From positions 1 to 64,000 of the forward strand of contig JACQBQ010000036.1 of NCBI GenBank assembly GCA_016201905.1: DNA of 64,000 nucleotides, in the 5' to 3' direction. The notes beneath the pieces were generated by a model. That model worked only from the letters and a program-made list of their open reading frames with translations, made no database searches and was not told where the DNA came from. Below are positions 36,564-45,963 of the stretch, in pieces. The stretch's first letter is position 1; each line of letters starts with the position of its first letter. Source of the stretch: Candidatus Melainabacteria bacterium (GTDB taxonomy: Bacteria; Cyanobacteriota; Vampirovibrionia; 2-02-FULL-35-15). The position numbers and the translations under genes were made by a program.

Positions 36564-37184
36564 TTATAAGGTGTCTATAATACCTGCAGCTTTTTTTATT
36601 TCAGCTAATTTTTGTCTAAATACTGAAATATCTTGGCACCGAATATGGTAGTTAGCATCATGAAGATTGACCTTGTCTCCTTTTGGCCTTATGTAATATC
36701 CATCAGTTCCATAAGATACATTTGTATAATTTCCAATAACTTTTAATGCAGCTACTTTTTTGAAAGCATTAATCTCATAAAGTGCTTGGAGTAAGTTAAG
36801 AGCATCCTCTAATGAAAGAGCATTACTGGCTTCTATACGCTTTCTAGTAGGATCATTTGTATCATATTCATTTAACACCTCTTGTAGTGAAATATCTTTC
36901 TGGAAGTCTTTTATATCGTCTAAAGCATTTGCCCTTGCTTGGCCTAATTCGAGCAAAACTCCTGCTTCTCTTATATTTCTCTTTGCTGCAAGCAGTTCAC
37001 GTTCATTTTCTGTAAGCAGGCAACCACTACGATTATATGTAACTTCTTCTGGCTCTACTGTAGCAGGTTCTTCAACCGCTTCTAAAAAAATCTCTTCATC
37101 CTGTGTTGGTTCAGGTGCTTGTTCAGTAGGTCTTTGTGGTGAGAGACTTCTGTCAGAACCAAAAATTCTTGATAAGAAAGTTAT
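36564..37184 (-). CDS. hypothetical protein with apparent ATA start
   Basis: A 206-codon open frame. An excellent AAAGGAG (37190s) is followed 6 bp later by ATA at 37184, and the frame is open from there, giving ITFLSRIFGSDRSLSPQ and an acidic Pro/Glu-rich stretch, then a helical segment. No ATG, GTG or TTG occurs in frame until TTG at 36956, which has no ribosome-binding site. So the gene either starts at a rare ATA, or its ATG has been mutated. The C-terminal 130 residues look globular (ALYEINAFKKVAALKVIGNY). Function unknown. Confidence 0.6.
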   Translation of the reverse strand: MTFLSRIFGSDRSLSPQRPTEQAPEPTQDEEIFLEAVEEPATVEPEEVTYNRSGCLLTENERELLAAKRNIREAGVLLELGQARANALDDIKDFQKDISLQEVLNEYDTNDPTRKRIEASNALSLEDALNLLQALYEINAFKKVAALKVIGNYTNVSYGTDGYYIRPKGDKVNLHDANYHIRCQDISVFRQKLAEIKKAAGIIDTL

Positions 37185-37300
37185 ATTTTTCTCCTTTAAT
37201 ATAATTTTGTATGTTTTGAATTTATCAAGATATAACTTCTGAAGTCAAGCATTGAAGCCAATTATAAGAAAGATTTAATAGTTAGATTATAAAGAAAAAA

Positions 37301-39685
37301 TTAATTTGGGCTTTCTTGTATCAGCTCAGCTAAATATTTTGCTGCTCTTAACTGATCAAATGGCTTTTTATCATTTACTACCATTAAATTAAGTCCATGA
37401 ATAATAACCGGTTTTACAAAGTTTTTGTAAAAAGCCTCCCTCTTACTAGGATCAAAATATAAATCTAAATCCGGTCTATCAATGACAAAAGAGCCAAGCA
37501 CAAGGCTTTGAGCATCTTGTCTTTTTGCAACTCTTTGACGCGGACCTGAAAATACCTCTGGTTCTAAAGTAATCGGTATAAATTCTTCTTGCCCGGTATT
37601 CTGATTTAAAACTCTGGCACCTTTTTCTATTACCAGTTTTCCGGTTCTGGCAAATTCTTTTAAAGCCTCACCTTTAATTACTGCATTACTTGACTGAAAT
37701 ATATCTTCTGAGCTATACCAAGTGTCAACTGCCATTGCAGATGGATTTCCATTTTCCTCACATTCAACTAAAGATATTACATTTCCATCTTTATCATAAT
37801 CAATTAAAAATGTAAGAGTATGGCTATCTATGTGTTCTTCAGAATCCTTTTCAGAAAGAAGTGCTCTGCCTTTTGTTCCATCTTCTGACTCTCTAACAAC
37901 CTGATAAGGTCCGTTGTTTTTTATTTTTGAAAATATTTTTGTATCCATTAAAACAAACTTTTTTCTATTCTTATCAAGTTTTTGTATGTTTGCTTCAAAA
38001 TCAGACTCTCTGTTATTTCTTATATCATCCAATAATTGTAAAATCACCTCTTCTCTGTCAGCTCTTATTTTGCCGTTTCCAAGATATTGGAAGGTAGCGT
38101 TTGTGTGTCTACAGTCTCCTGGTAGATTAGGAGTAATCATCATGCTGGTAGCACCCATTTGAGATAAATCATAACTAACTAAATCTTTCATAGCAATCCA
38201 AAAAGCTTCAAGTTCAATATGCCTTGGTTCTGTCATATTCTCAATATCTCTAATACCATCCTTCCTAAGACTAAATAAATCTTCTACATATCTATGTGTT
38301 GTTTTTATAAAATCTGGAAGAGGAGTCTCAGTAAGCTTACCTTCGGTTAATTTATCCAGCACATCTTTTCTAATTTCATGATCAATTGGTTTGACATTAA
38401 AATCTACAACTAAACCACCATGCTTTGCATTAAATGGTGTAGTATTTCCTGTTCTTGTTCTTCCAATAACATATGTATTTTGTTCAATGGCATCAGTAAC
38501 TGATTTATATTTCCAGCCTTCTTTTCTAACTTCATCAGGTGCTTGCTGAATTAAAGATGGATTTTCAAGCTTCTGAATAATGTCATTTAAGTCTACACCT
38601 GTAAGAAGATTTTTATCTCGCACAAACTTAAGATGCTTAATTAAAGAATCTACATCACTTTTTTCTTGACCAGCTATTAAACTTCCTAAAGAAGAAAGCA
38701 ATTTGTTAGCCTGCTTTTGTTTTCCTAGTACAATAGCCATTTCAAGCTGGGTAGCAATAGGCCAAAAAGATTTTTGGGTATCAGCATGCATAGTAGCTTG
38801 TTGAACCACCTTTGCATACTGCTTAGCTTTTTTAATATCACTCTTATAAATAAAAGTCCTAACAACATTTACTCCTGGATAATAACTAAGTGATCTTTCA
38901 AAAGCTGTAAGGTAAGCTTTATTAGCTTCTTCAAGAGCTTCAGTATTGCCTGTATTTAAAAAAGTTTCTTTTCTTGCTGTTCCAATAACAGTAAGAAACT
39001 CAGCCTGTAATTGTACATCTTGACTCGATATTTTTTTACCACTTAAATCTTTGCTTACATATGGAAGGGCAACTTCTATTGCTTCTTGAGGTGAACCTAT
39101 TCTATTTAAAGCAAGAGCATAGTTAGCTTTCATAAAATCAGATGTAGGAAGGCTATTATATTCAAGTCTTTTGTAAAACCTTATGACATCAGGCATTGAA
39201 AGCTGTCTGTAAACACTTATTAATGAGTTTATTTTTTGAAGAGTTAGCTTTGAGCTGTTATTGGGATCTAAGGTTTCATTTTCTAATAATCTTAATTTAT
39301 CTAAAACCTGATCTTTATTACTTTGTCTTAAAATATTATAAAGCCTCTTAAAAAACTTACCATGCTCTTCAGCTGTAGGTTTAGCTTTTTCTTTTAGCTC
39401 ATTAACATCTATAGGTTCTTTAAGATCAAAAATATTACCAAATGGATTTTGATTTAGTAAAGGAAATAATTTCTCCCTTTGTACCTCTTCTCTAACAGTT
39501 GTTGTAGCTAAGCTTTGATCAGTGATAAGAGAAGAAGCTGTGATGACTCCATGGTTTTCAACTGGGCCAGTTTTAGTACTACTTTCACTTACAATGTCTT
39601 GGTCAGTAGTCTTAGCTTTAGAACTGCTAGCTTGACTGGCTGAAGCTGCTCTTTGAATGTCTGCATTATTTGATATTGGTTTCAT
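37301..39685 (-). CDS. large protein with TPR/TRAFs-binding-like region
   Basis: A 794-aa protein without signal peptide or membrane helices. After a Ser/Thr/Ala-rich N-terminus (1-70), residues about 100-390 are helical; the segment with FLTVIGTARKETFLNTG then EANKAYLTAFERSLSYYPGV resembles the tetratricopeptide MAP3K TRAFs-binding domain (DUF4071). Residues 390-794 are unlike anything I recognise, with motifs such as HGGLVVDFNVKPIDHEIRKD and GDCRHTNATFQYLGNGKI. Monocistronic. It may be a signalling or secreted protein; no function is assigned. Confidence 0.6.
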   Translation of the reverse strand: MKPISNNADIQRAASASQASSSKAKTTDQDIVSESSTKTGPVENHGVITASSLITDQSLATTTVREEVQREKLFPLLNQNPFGNIFDLKEPIDVNELKEKAKPTAEEHGKFFKRLYNILRQSNKDQVLDKLRLLENETLDPNNSSKLTLQKINSLISVYRQLSMPDVIRFYKRLEYNSLPTSDFMKANYALALNRIGSPQEAIEVALPYVSKDLSGKKISSQDVQLQAEFLTVIGTARKETFLNTGNTEALEEANKAYLTAFERSLSYYPGVNVVRTFIYKSDIKKAKQYAKVVQQATMHADTQKSFWPIATQLEMAIVLGKQKQANKLLSSLGSLIAGQEKSDVDSLIKHLKFVRDKNLLTGVDLNDIIQKLENPSLIQQAPDEVRKEGWKYKSVTDAIEQNTYVIGRTRTGNTTPFNAKHGGLVVDFNVKPIDHEIRKDVLDKLTEGKLTETPLPDFIKTTHRYVEDLFSLRKDGIRDIENMTEPRHIELEAFWIAMKDLVSYDLSQMGATSMMITPNLPGDCRHTNATFQYLGNGKIRADREEVILQLLDDIRNNRESDFEANIQKLDKNRKKFVLMDTKIFSKIKNNGPYQVVRESEDGTKGRALLSEKDSEEHIDSHTLTFLIDYDKDGNVISLVECEENGNPSAMAVDTWYSSEDIFQSSNAVIKGEALKEFARTGKLVIEKGARVLNQNTGQEEFIPITLEPEVFSGPRQRVAKRQDAQSLVLGSFVIDRPDLDLYFDPSKREAFYKNFVKPVIIHGLNLMVVNDKKPFDQLRAAKYLAELIQESPN

Positions 39686-39847
39686 TTATTTATCCATAAG
39701 GGTAAAAGGTTTGCCTTAGATGTTAATTTATACCTTTAAATGAGCAATCCTTACTAAAATTCAGGGTTTTTTAAGATTATTTTAAAAATATAGATTAATT
39801 TTTTTTAATATATAGAAAATACAATCACTTGTTTTAATCTTGGTTAA

Positions 39848-40141
39848 TTAATTTAAGGTTGCTCGAAAGCTTAAAGTATCATTAATTAAATAAGATTTTT
39901 CAGCAGCTTCTTTCTTTGCCCAGTAAATTGTTTGATGGGATTTTTCTAATCTATTTAACTCATCTTGAGAAGTTGCTCTTTTTAATTTTTTTTCACTCTT
40001 TGAACAAATCCTAGTGAGCTCTTCAGCAGTTTTTCTTGCTTCAAATTGTTCTTGTAGTAATTTTGCAGTTTTCTTTTCTGGGAAATAATCTTGCAAGTAG
40101 CCTACATTAAATATTAGTCTTCTGTTTAATACTAGGTGCAT
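39848..40141 (-). CDS. hypothetical small helical protein
   Basis: A 97-aa, strongly charged and mostly helical protein (KKTAKLLQEQFEARKTAEEL and a later LKRATSQDELNRLEK), probably coiled coil. The start is backed by AGGAG 8 bp upstream. I do not recognise it. It is divergent from dtd, about 100 bp away. Confidence 0.55.
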   Translation of the reverse strand: MHLVLNRRLIFNVGYLQDYFPEKKTAKLLQEQFEARKTAEELTRICSKSEKKLKRATSQDELNRLEKSHQTIYWAKKEAAEKSYLINDTLSFRATLN

Positions 40142-40243
40142 TTTCTAACTCCTATTGTGATGATTTATATGGTATTGTACATTAAGATTAAAATCCAAAC
40201 ATTAAAAAACTTTAATCTTCAGTCATTTAACTGTTTAAAACGT

Positions 40244-40684
40244 ATGATTATACTGCTTCAAAGAGTAAAACATGCAAAGGTAATTGCTGAAAGCCAGACC
40301 ATAGGTGAGATTGGCAGTGGTCTTCTTTTGTACATTGGCTTTGAAGATAGTGACAATCTTGAAAAAATCCAATGGTCGATAAATAAAATAATCAATCTAA
40401 GAATATTTCCAGATAAAGATGACAAAATGAATCTTTCACTGCTTGATATAAATGGTTCACTCATGGTGATTTCCAATTTTACTTTACCAGCAGACTTAAA
40501 TGAATCAGGCAGGCGTCCTTCATTTACAAAATCAGCAAAGCCGGAAGTTGCAGAAAGTCTTTATAATCAATTTATAGATGAATGCAAAAAACAAAATATA
40601 AAAATTGCAGTTGGTAAGTTTGGAGCTATGATGGATATAGAATCAATTTGTGATGGGCCTGTTAATTTGATACTTAAAAGGTAG
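40244..40684 (+). CDS. dtd: D-aminoacyl-tRNA deacylase
   Basis: A 146-aa DTD that removes D-amino acids wrongly charged to tRNA. MIILLQRVKHAKV is the family start, which fixes ATG 40244 (a longer frame exists). SNFTLPAD corresponds to the SQFTL active-site motif and GRRPSFTKSAKPE follows; the second Gly/cis-Pro motif is CDGPVNLIL, where most members have NDGPVT. The change does not touch the Gly-Pro pair. Confidence 0.93.
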   Translation: MIILLQRVKHAKVIAESQTIGEIGSGLLLYIGFEDSDNLEKIQWSINKIINLRIFPDKDDKMNLSLLDINGSLMVISNFTLPADLNESGRRPSFTKSAKPEVAESLYNQFIDECKKQNIKIAVGKFGAMMDIESICDGPVNLILKR

Positions 40685-40710
40685 TGGTAACTCTCTTGCG
40701 CTCTGCCACT

Positions 40711-40773
40711 TATAGGATTTGTCCGGTTTATCCGGCCCGCTTCGCCCGCGAAGCGAGGCGAGCAAATCCGATC
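40711..40773. repeat. hairpin repeat (GGATTTGT type), copy 2, with nested 27-bp element
   Basis: The reverse complement of the repeat at 22767-22803, but with 27 bp (40736-40762, starting CCCGCTTCGCCCGC) inserted before the CAAATCC arm. The same 27 bp, one base different, splits the amidase repeat at 25505-25531. A short hairpin GCCTCA/TGAGGC (40799-40817) follows before dus. Confidence 0.8.
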
Positions 40774-40826
40774 AAACAAGATAGAATTAAAGATAGAAGC
40801 CTCAGCTTGTCTGAGGCATATAAAAA

Positions 40827-41867
40827 ATGAAAAAAATTAAAATTGGTAAATTAGAAATTGATAGCTATGTTTACATCCCTCCAATGGCAGGTGTAACAGA
40901 TCTTGCTTTTAGAAAGATGGTTAGATTTTTTGATAAAGAAACTTTAATAGCAACAGAAATGGTTAGCTCAAAAGCTCTCATGTATAATCCAAATCAAAGT
41001 CTAATGAAGCTTAGTCCTGATGAACATCCTGTAGGCATACAGCTTTTTGGACATGAGTCTGAAGTAATGGCAAAAGCGGCTGTTCTTGCTGAGGTGCAAG
41101 GAGCAGATTTTTTAGATATAAACATGGGTTGCCCTGCTCCAAAAATAACAAAAGGAAAAGATGGAGCAGCTCTAATGAAAGAACCTGATTTAGCGATTGA
41201 AATTACAAAAGCAGTAATTAGCTCTGTAAAAATCCCAGTTACAGTAAAAATGCGCCTTGGTTGGGATGAATGTGAGAAAAATGCTCCTAATCTTGCCAGT
41301 AGATTAGAACAAGTAGGAGTTTGTGCTTTTACAATTCACGGTAGAACACGTGAACAGGGTTATACAGGTGCTGCAGATTGGAATGCAATTTCACAGGTTA
41401 AAAAATCAGTTTCAGTTCCGGTTTTTGGAAATGGTGATGTTAGATCACCTCATGATGCTTTAAAACTTTTGGAAGTTACTGGATGTGATGGAGTAGCAAT
41501 TGCAAGAGCTACAATGGGAGCACCATGGTTATCTATGCAGATAAATCAATTTTTAAAAACAGGTTCTTTTTTACCTGAGCCAGAAAATATTGAAAAATTA
41601 GCTCTTGCTTTAAAACACCTTGATGAGTTAATTAAAATAAAAGGTGAGACTGTAGGAGTTCGTGAAGGCAGACGGCATCTTATTAACTATACTAAGGGTA
41701 TGCCAGAGTCGGCTCAAATCAGAGCACAGATTGGTCAGGTAAATTCCAGGTATGAAGCTAAAGAATTATTATCTAGGTTAAAGGAAGAATTATTAAATAG
41801 GATGGAAAAAAATAACTTTGTTAAGGAAGCCGAAACTTCTAAATTCAAGTTAATTTCAGTAAAATAA
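40827..41867 (+). CDS. tRNA-dihydrouridine synthase (DusB-like)
   Basis: A 346-aa FMN enzyme reducing uridine to dihydrouridine in tRNA loops. YIPPMAGVTDLAFRKMVR is the N-terminal motif; DINMGCPAPKITKGKDGAAL contains the catalytic Cys; TIHGRTREQGYTGAADW and GNGDVRSP bind FMN and phosphate. The wording fits the DusB/Dus-nifR3 subgroup. Separate transcription unit behind a repeat. Confidence 0.95.
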   Translation: MKKIKIGKLEIDSYVYIPPMAGVTDLAFRKMVRFFDKETLIATEMVSSKALMYNPNQSLMKLSPDEHPVGIQLFGHESEVMAKAAVLAEVQGADFLDINMGCPAPKITKGKDGAALMKEPDLAIEITKAVISSVKIPVTVKMRLGWDECEKNAPNLASRLEQVGVCAFTIHGRTREQGYTGAADWNAISQVKKSVSVPVFGNGDVRSPHDALKLLEVTGCDGVAIARATMGAPWLSMQINQFLKTGSFLPEPENIEKLALALKHLDELIKIKGETVGVREGRRHLINYTKGMPESAQIRAQIGQVNSRYEAKELLSRLKEELLNRMEKNNFVKEAETSKFKLISVK

Positions 41868-41940
41868 CATAAGAAGCAGGTTTTGTATTGATTTTCCTAT
41901 TCACTGTCAGTAGAATTAAAATAATTATTTTGAAAGATTT

Positions 41941-42498
41941 ATGAATAGTCAGAAAAATTATTTTGCAATATTCGTTCTAGGTACAGATGGTACAGGAATT
42001 GTTGCTGACATAAGTAAGGCCCTGTTTGAGCTGGGTGCAAATATCAACGATTCATCACATACGATAATTGGGAATCAATTTGCAATGCTACTTTTAATAT
42101 CAACAGGACCAGGTTATACCTTAGAAAAAATCCAGAATGTGTTTCAAGATATTTGTAAAAAGCGAAATCTAACAATTCATGTGCATGAACTTAAGGATGA
42201 AGATATTTATAGAAAGTCGCATGAAATGGGCCAGCTATGCGTGATTCATTTATATGGTGCAGATAAACCAGGAATTGTTTATCAGGTTACAAACTTGCTT
42301 GCTAAAAACAATGTAAACATTACAGATTTAAGTACAAGAAGATTTGGTAATGAAACAAATCCTATTTATATTATGTATCTTGAAGCTGAAGTGCCAACAG
42401 CAGTAGATACCAGAAAACTTGGAAGTGATTTAAATAAGATTGCCGCTGATTTAAATGTAGAAATTAAATATGAACTTGAGGAAGTGGCAAGCTTATAA
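41941..42498 (+). CDS. GcvR-like double ACT-domain protein
   Basis: A 185-aa protein made of two ACT domains: FAIFVLGTDGTGIVADISKA (about 8-75) and CVIHLYGADKPGIVYQVTNL (about 97-175). ACT pairs like this occur in the glycine-cleavage regulator GcvR and bind amino acids. There is no DNA-binding domain, so it would act on a partner protein. Followed by def after a palindrome. Confidence 0.8.
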   Translation: MNSQKNYFAIFVLGTDGTGIVADISKALFELGANINDSSHTIIGNQFAMLLLISTGPGYTLEKIQNVFQDICKKRNLTIHVHELKDEDIYRKSHEMGQLCVIHLYGADKPGIVYQVTNLLAKNNVNITDLSTRRFGNETNPIYIMYLEAEVPTAVDTRKLGSDLNKIAADLNVEIKYELEEVASL

Positions 42499-42513
42499 GG
42501 ATAATTAAATTAT

Positions 42514-42541
42514 GCAGAGACGGTATTTATGCCGCCCCTCT
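42514..42541. repeat. GCAG palindrome upstream of def
   Basis: GCAGAGACGGTATTTATGCC plus GCCCCTC forms an imperfect palindrome (GCAGAGACGG / the GCCGCCCCTC arm). It fits the REP-like family in size and ends, and lies between the ACT gene and def. Confidence 0.6.
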
Positions 42542-42558
42542 TATGTCATATTTGTAAG

Positions 42559-43059
42559 ATGTCGGTTTTAAAAATATTTAAATTCCCAGATCCAATCCTA
42601 AAAAAGGTTTGTAGTAAAGTAACCAAGTTTGACTTGAAGTTAGAGGGATTTGTAAATGACTTAACGGAAACACTACAAAGTTATAAATTCTGTGTAGGTA
42701 TTGCTGCTCCACAGGCCGGGAGCTTGCAAAGAGTAATTATTGTAGATGTATCCAGGGCAAGAAAACCACAGCCAAATAATGGTTTACTGATTTTAATAAA
42801 TCCTGTTATTTTAGAATCTTCTAATTTTAAAATTGTACGGGAAGGATGTTTAAGTATTCCAGACTTTACTGCAAATGTAAAAAGAGCAATGGAAATTACA
42901 ATTGCATATCAGAATATAAAAGGTGAAACAAAGACCTTATCTACTAAAGATTTTGAAGCACATGCTATTCAACATGAAGCAGATCACCTGGATGGAATAC
43001 TTTTTTTAGATAAGATTACTTCACCTGCAGCAGATTTGTTTAGAAGAGTGAAATATTAA
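42559..43059 (+). CDS. def: peptide deformylase
   Basis: A 166-aa metallo-enzyme that removes the formyl group from nascent proteins. Motif I is GIAAPQ, motif II REGCLSIP with the metal Cys, and motif III HEADH. Start ATG 42559 (MSVLKIFKFPDPILKK) matches the family; an ATG 30 bp earlier lies in a palindrome. The 3' end overlaps the convergent kinase gene by 4 bp. Confidence 0.96.
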   Translation: MSVLKIFKFPDPILKKVCSKVTKFDLKLEGFVNDLTETLQSYKFCVGIAAPQAGSLQRVIIVDVSRARKPQPNNGLLILINPVILESSNFKIVREGCLSIPDFTANVKRAMEITIAYQNIKGETKTLSTKDFEAHAIQHEADHLDGILFLDKITSPAADLFRRVKY

Positions 43060-44369
43060 ACAAACTTTACGTTAATTTTCTTTTCCATATCTTGGACTTC
43101 TTCTAATGTAGCTAATTCTGTACCTGGTTTTGTGGCTGTTGCAGCTCCACCTGCAACAAATGCACTAAGTATGTGTTTAAAATGTTTGTCACTTAATTTT
43201 TTAAGAGAGAATTGTTCTTTTTTACTTCTATCTATCATTGAAGCGATTCCTGTATTTCCTGCTCCAACTGTGCATGCTACTTTTATTTCAGGCACAGTTG
43301 CATAAGCTGCTCTATTTTTATCTATAATTAGTGCACCATCTTTATCTAGAGAAACCAAAACTACTTTTAAGTTATATTTTTCAACTAGCTCTTGAGCTAA
43401 ATGAATTATTAAATCCTTATCCTGCCTTAATTTGTCTTTGTCAACGTTTACTATCTCAGCAAACTCAGCAAGATTTGGTTTAATCATGTTTGGTCCAGCT
43501 TTAAGGACAGAATCAAGTAAATCCTTTCCAACAACATGAAGTTTAGTATCGTAGATTACAAACATATGAGACTTCTCTTGTGATTTAGTTATTATTTCTG
43601 ACATGTAGCTTCTACTTGCACCTATAAATGGATTATTTGCTACAGCTAATGTTTCTCCTTTATTGTTTTGGCAGCTTTCTAATAACCGGGTAGTCACTTT
43701 ATCTATTTCGCTAGGACTTAAACATGGGGATAAAGAAGGAATCCAAAATTCTTTTCCATCAACAAAAGTACAAAAATAAAAACGAATATCATCATTTATT
43801 TCATATAAATTATTTATATTAATGCTTTCATTTTCTAGAAGCTTAGTGAAGGCAGCACTTCGAGGACCATATCCTTTTAGCCCTACTAACTCAAATGGTG
43901 TACCAAAATTATTTAATGCTCTTGCAACATTTATAGAAGAACCGCCAGGATTTACGCAAGCTGAATGAGCTATGAGACCTTGCTCAGTATCTTTCAGATC
44001 AAGTGTTATATCAAGTCCTTCTCTTGTACTAAAAATGACTGGCTTTTTACGTACATGTATCTTTTCTGGAAGGGCTTTTGTTTCAGGGTTCTGAGACAGT
44101 ATTTCAACTACTTCTTTAAGTGGGTTCCATAAATCTGAACAAAAAATTGCTTGATTACCAAGCCCAGTAGTCCAAAACTTAGACTGGACTTTTTCAAGTT
44201 TTTCTACTGAAAGTTTTGGATCATCATGAGCTTCTAAGAAATTATTTATTGCACCTGTTAATTGATTCGTTATCTTTTGAAAGTCCATTTGACTGGTAGG
44301 TCCACCAGTCCCTTTGCTTTTGCAAGAGGCATGTAATGCCAAAGAAGGGTTTGACCTTGTAATTTCCAT
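43056..44369 (-). CDS. PfkB-family sugar kinase-like protein, GAGN variant
   Basis: A 437-aa PfkB (ribokinase-type) protein with an unusual N-terminal extension of about 100 residues. PGGSSINVARAL is the substrate-side glycine motif and MIKPNLAEFAEIV the Asn-Glu motif. The C-terminal signature is VGAGNTGIAS: the catalytic base Asp of GAGD is Asn here, a single-base difference. The neighbouring paralogue keeps GAGD. This copy may therefore be inactive or very weak. Substrate unknown; the extension is not found in ribokinases. Confidence 0.8.
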   Translation of the reverse strand: MEITRSNPSLALHASCKSKGTGGPTSQMDFQKITNQLTGAINNFLEAHDDPKLSVEKLEKVQSKFWTTGLGNQAIFCSDLWNPLKEVVEILSQNPETKALPEKIHVRKKPVIFSTREGLDITLDLKDTEQGLIAHSACVNPGGSSINVARALNNFGTPFELVGLKGYGPRSAAFTKLLENESININNLYEINDDIRFYFCTFVDGKEFWIPSLSPCLSPSEIDKVTTRLLESCQNNKGETLAVANNPFIGASRSYMSEIITKSQEKSHMFVIYDTKLHVVGKDLLDSVLKAGPNMIKPNLAEFAEIVNVDKDKLRQDKDLIIHLAQELVEKYNLKVVLVSLDKDGALIIDKNRAAYATVPEIKVACTVGAGNTGIASMIDRSKKEQFSLKKLSDKHFKHILSAFVAGGAATATKPGTELATLEEVQDMEKKINVKFV

Positions 44370-44486
44370 GTAAAAAATCTCTCTTAATTTTTTATGATAA
44401 CAGTAAGAATGTAAGAAAAAATAACTTTATAGGTTAATTTAAGGTATTGGATTTATTTAAAAAATCTTACAAAGAGATAGAAGCAA

Positions 44487-45863
44487 CTAACTTAACTTTT
44501 GTACAATTGGATTTAGTTTAAAAGCATTTCTTAGATCGCCAATTCGTTTTTTGTCAGCAATTTGATTCCCTGGCAAGCTAGCAGTAGCAGATGCAGCATA
44601 TATAAATGCTTCATTTATTTTTTCAAGATCAGCTTCATTTAGCGCACTTCTTAAATCAATATTTGCTTCTCTTATTTTTGCAACAACACTTGCCAAACCT
44701 GAGTCACCAGCACCTGATGAACAGCCATTACTACTAATACTTTCAATGGATGGGGCATTTATATAAACCATGCCTTTTCTGCTTATTGCAATTGCCCCAT
44801 ATTTTCCAAAAGAAATTATTAAATTTAAATCCGGATTTGACTGGTGTATTAATTGGGAGGCAAAATCTATAACTTCCTTAAAGTCCTGCTTTCCTATTCT
44901 TTCAGTCAGTTCTTTTTCTTTTTGTCTTTCATTTTCATCTGAATCATAAATTATTCCTGGCTCTACATATCTTAAAAACTTAACAAACTCATTTATATTT
45001 GGTTTGAGGAAATTAATTTTTCCATGGGTAAATAACTGTTTAAACATACCCCTTGCATCATCATATTGCTTTGGATTTAAGAGCACAGGATTTTCGCTTT
45101 CTGTTGCAATATCCACAACCTTTGCAAAGTAGCCTTCACTAGCACCAGCTGGCTGCATACTTGGCAGAACCAGTGCTTCTTTAGGATTTAATTTACATGC
45201 TTCTTTTATTTTTTCAGTAAGCCGGTCAATTGTTTCTTTATCAAAAGGTTGCCTTGTTTGAACTATCCAATACTCTTCTTTTTCAATTTTTTTAGTTTCA
45301 CTATTTTCATAAGAGAACAAATAACACGGATGGATATAACTATCTCTTGCATTTACTCTAAACAATTTTGAAGTATCAATCCCTGCTGACATTAAAAGAT
45401 TTTCTTGAAGAAGAGCAATAGGTCCGTTCCCATGAATTGAAATAAGATTTGATGGTAAGTCTAACAATCTAAGTGCTTCTGCTATGTTTGAACTTACTCC
45501 ACCCTTATCAATATTTAGTGCTTGCACAAACAGCTCATGTTTATTTGAATGAATCTCAATTATAAAATCAACGCCTTCTTTAGTTCCAAGTAAAACAGGT
45601 GCTTTATCAAAATTTGTAATTGGAGCTAGCTTTGAAACATTTGCCTGAACTTGGCTTGCATGGACACCAAACATCTTCCATTTAACATCTGCAAAATGAA
45701 TAGCTTGATCTTTAGGAGATAAACCTTCAAATCTCTTTTCTAGTTGTTGAATTACATTGTGATCAATGCTTATTTCACCATCTATACAATTAAATTTCTT
45801 TATATTTGCTCTTAGTTCTCTGCCTAAATCTCTAGATTGAGCATCATTAAATGTAATTCTCAT
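44487..45863 (-). CDS. PfkB-family sugar kinase-like protein
   Basis: A 458-aa paralogue of the preceding gene, 117 bp away, with the same N-terminal extension. KGGVSSNIAEALRLL, FLKPNINEFVKFL and SSGAGDSGLASVV are the PfkB motifs, with the catalytic Asp intact. Start 45863 is chosen because AAGGA lies 7 bp upstream; an in-frame TTG overlaps that site. Substrate unknown. Confidence 0.8.
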   Translation of the reverse strand: MRITFNDAQSRDLGRELRANIKKFNCIDGEISIDHNVIQQLEKRFEGLSPKDQAIHFADVKWKMFGVHASQVQANVSKLAPITNFDKAPVLLGTKEGVDFIIEIHSNKHELFVQALNIDKGGVSSNIAEALRLLDLPSNLISIHGNGPIALLQENLLMSAGIDTSKLFRVNARDSYIHPCYLFSYENSETKKIEKEEYWIVQTRQPFDKETIDRLTEKIKEACKLNPKEALVLPSMQPAGASEGYFAKVVDIATESENPVLLNPKQYDDARGMFKQLFTHGKINFLKPNINEFVKFLRYVEPGIIYDSDENERQKEKELTERIGKQDFKEVIDFASQLIHQSNPDLNLIISFGKYGAIAISRKGMVYINAPSIESISSNGCSSGAGDSGLASVVAKIREANIDLRSALNEADLEKINEAFIYAASATASLPGNQIADKKRIGDLRNAFKLNPIVQKLS

Positions 45864-45963
45864 AATAGTTTCCTTCAATAATTTATTAGAAATATTACCA
45901 AAGCTAAAAGCATATTGCTAGGTGCAAATACAGTATTAAAACAGTATAATTTATTAATAACTC

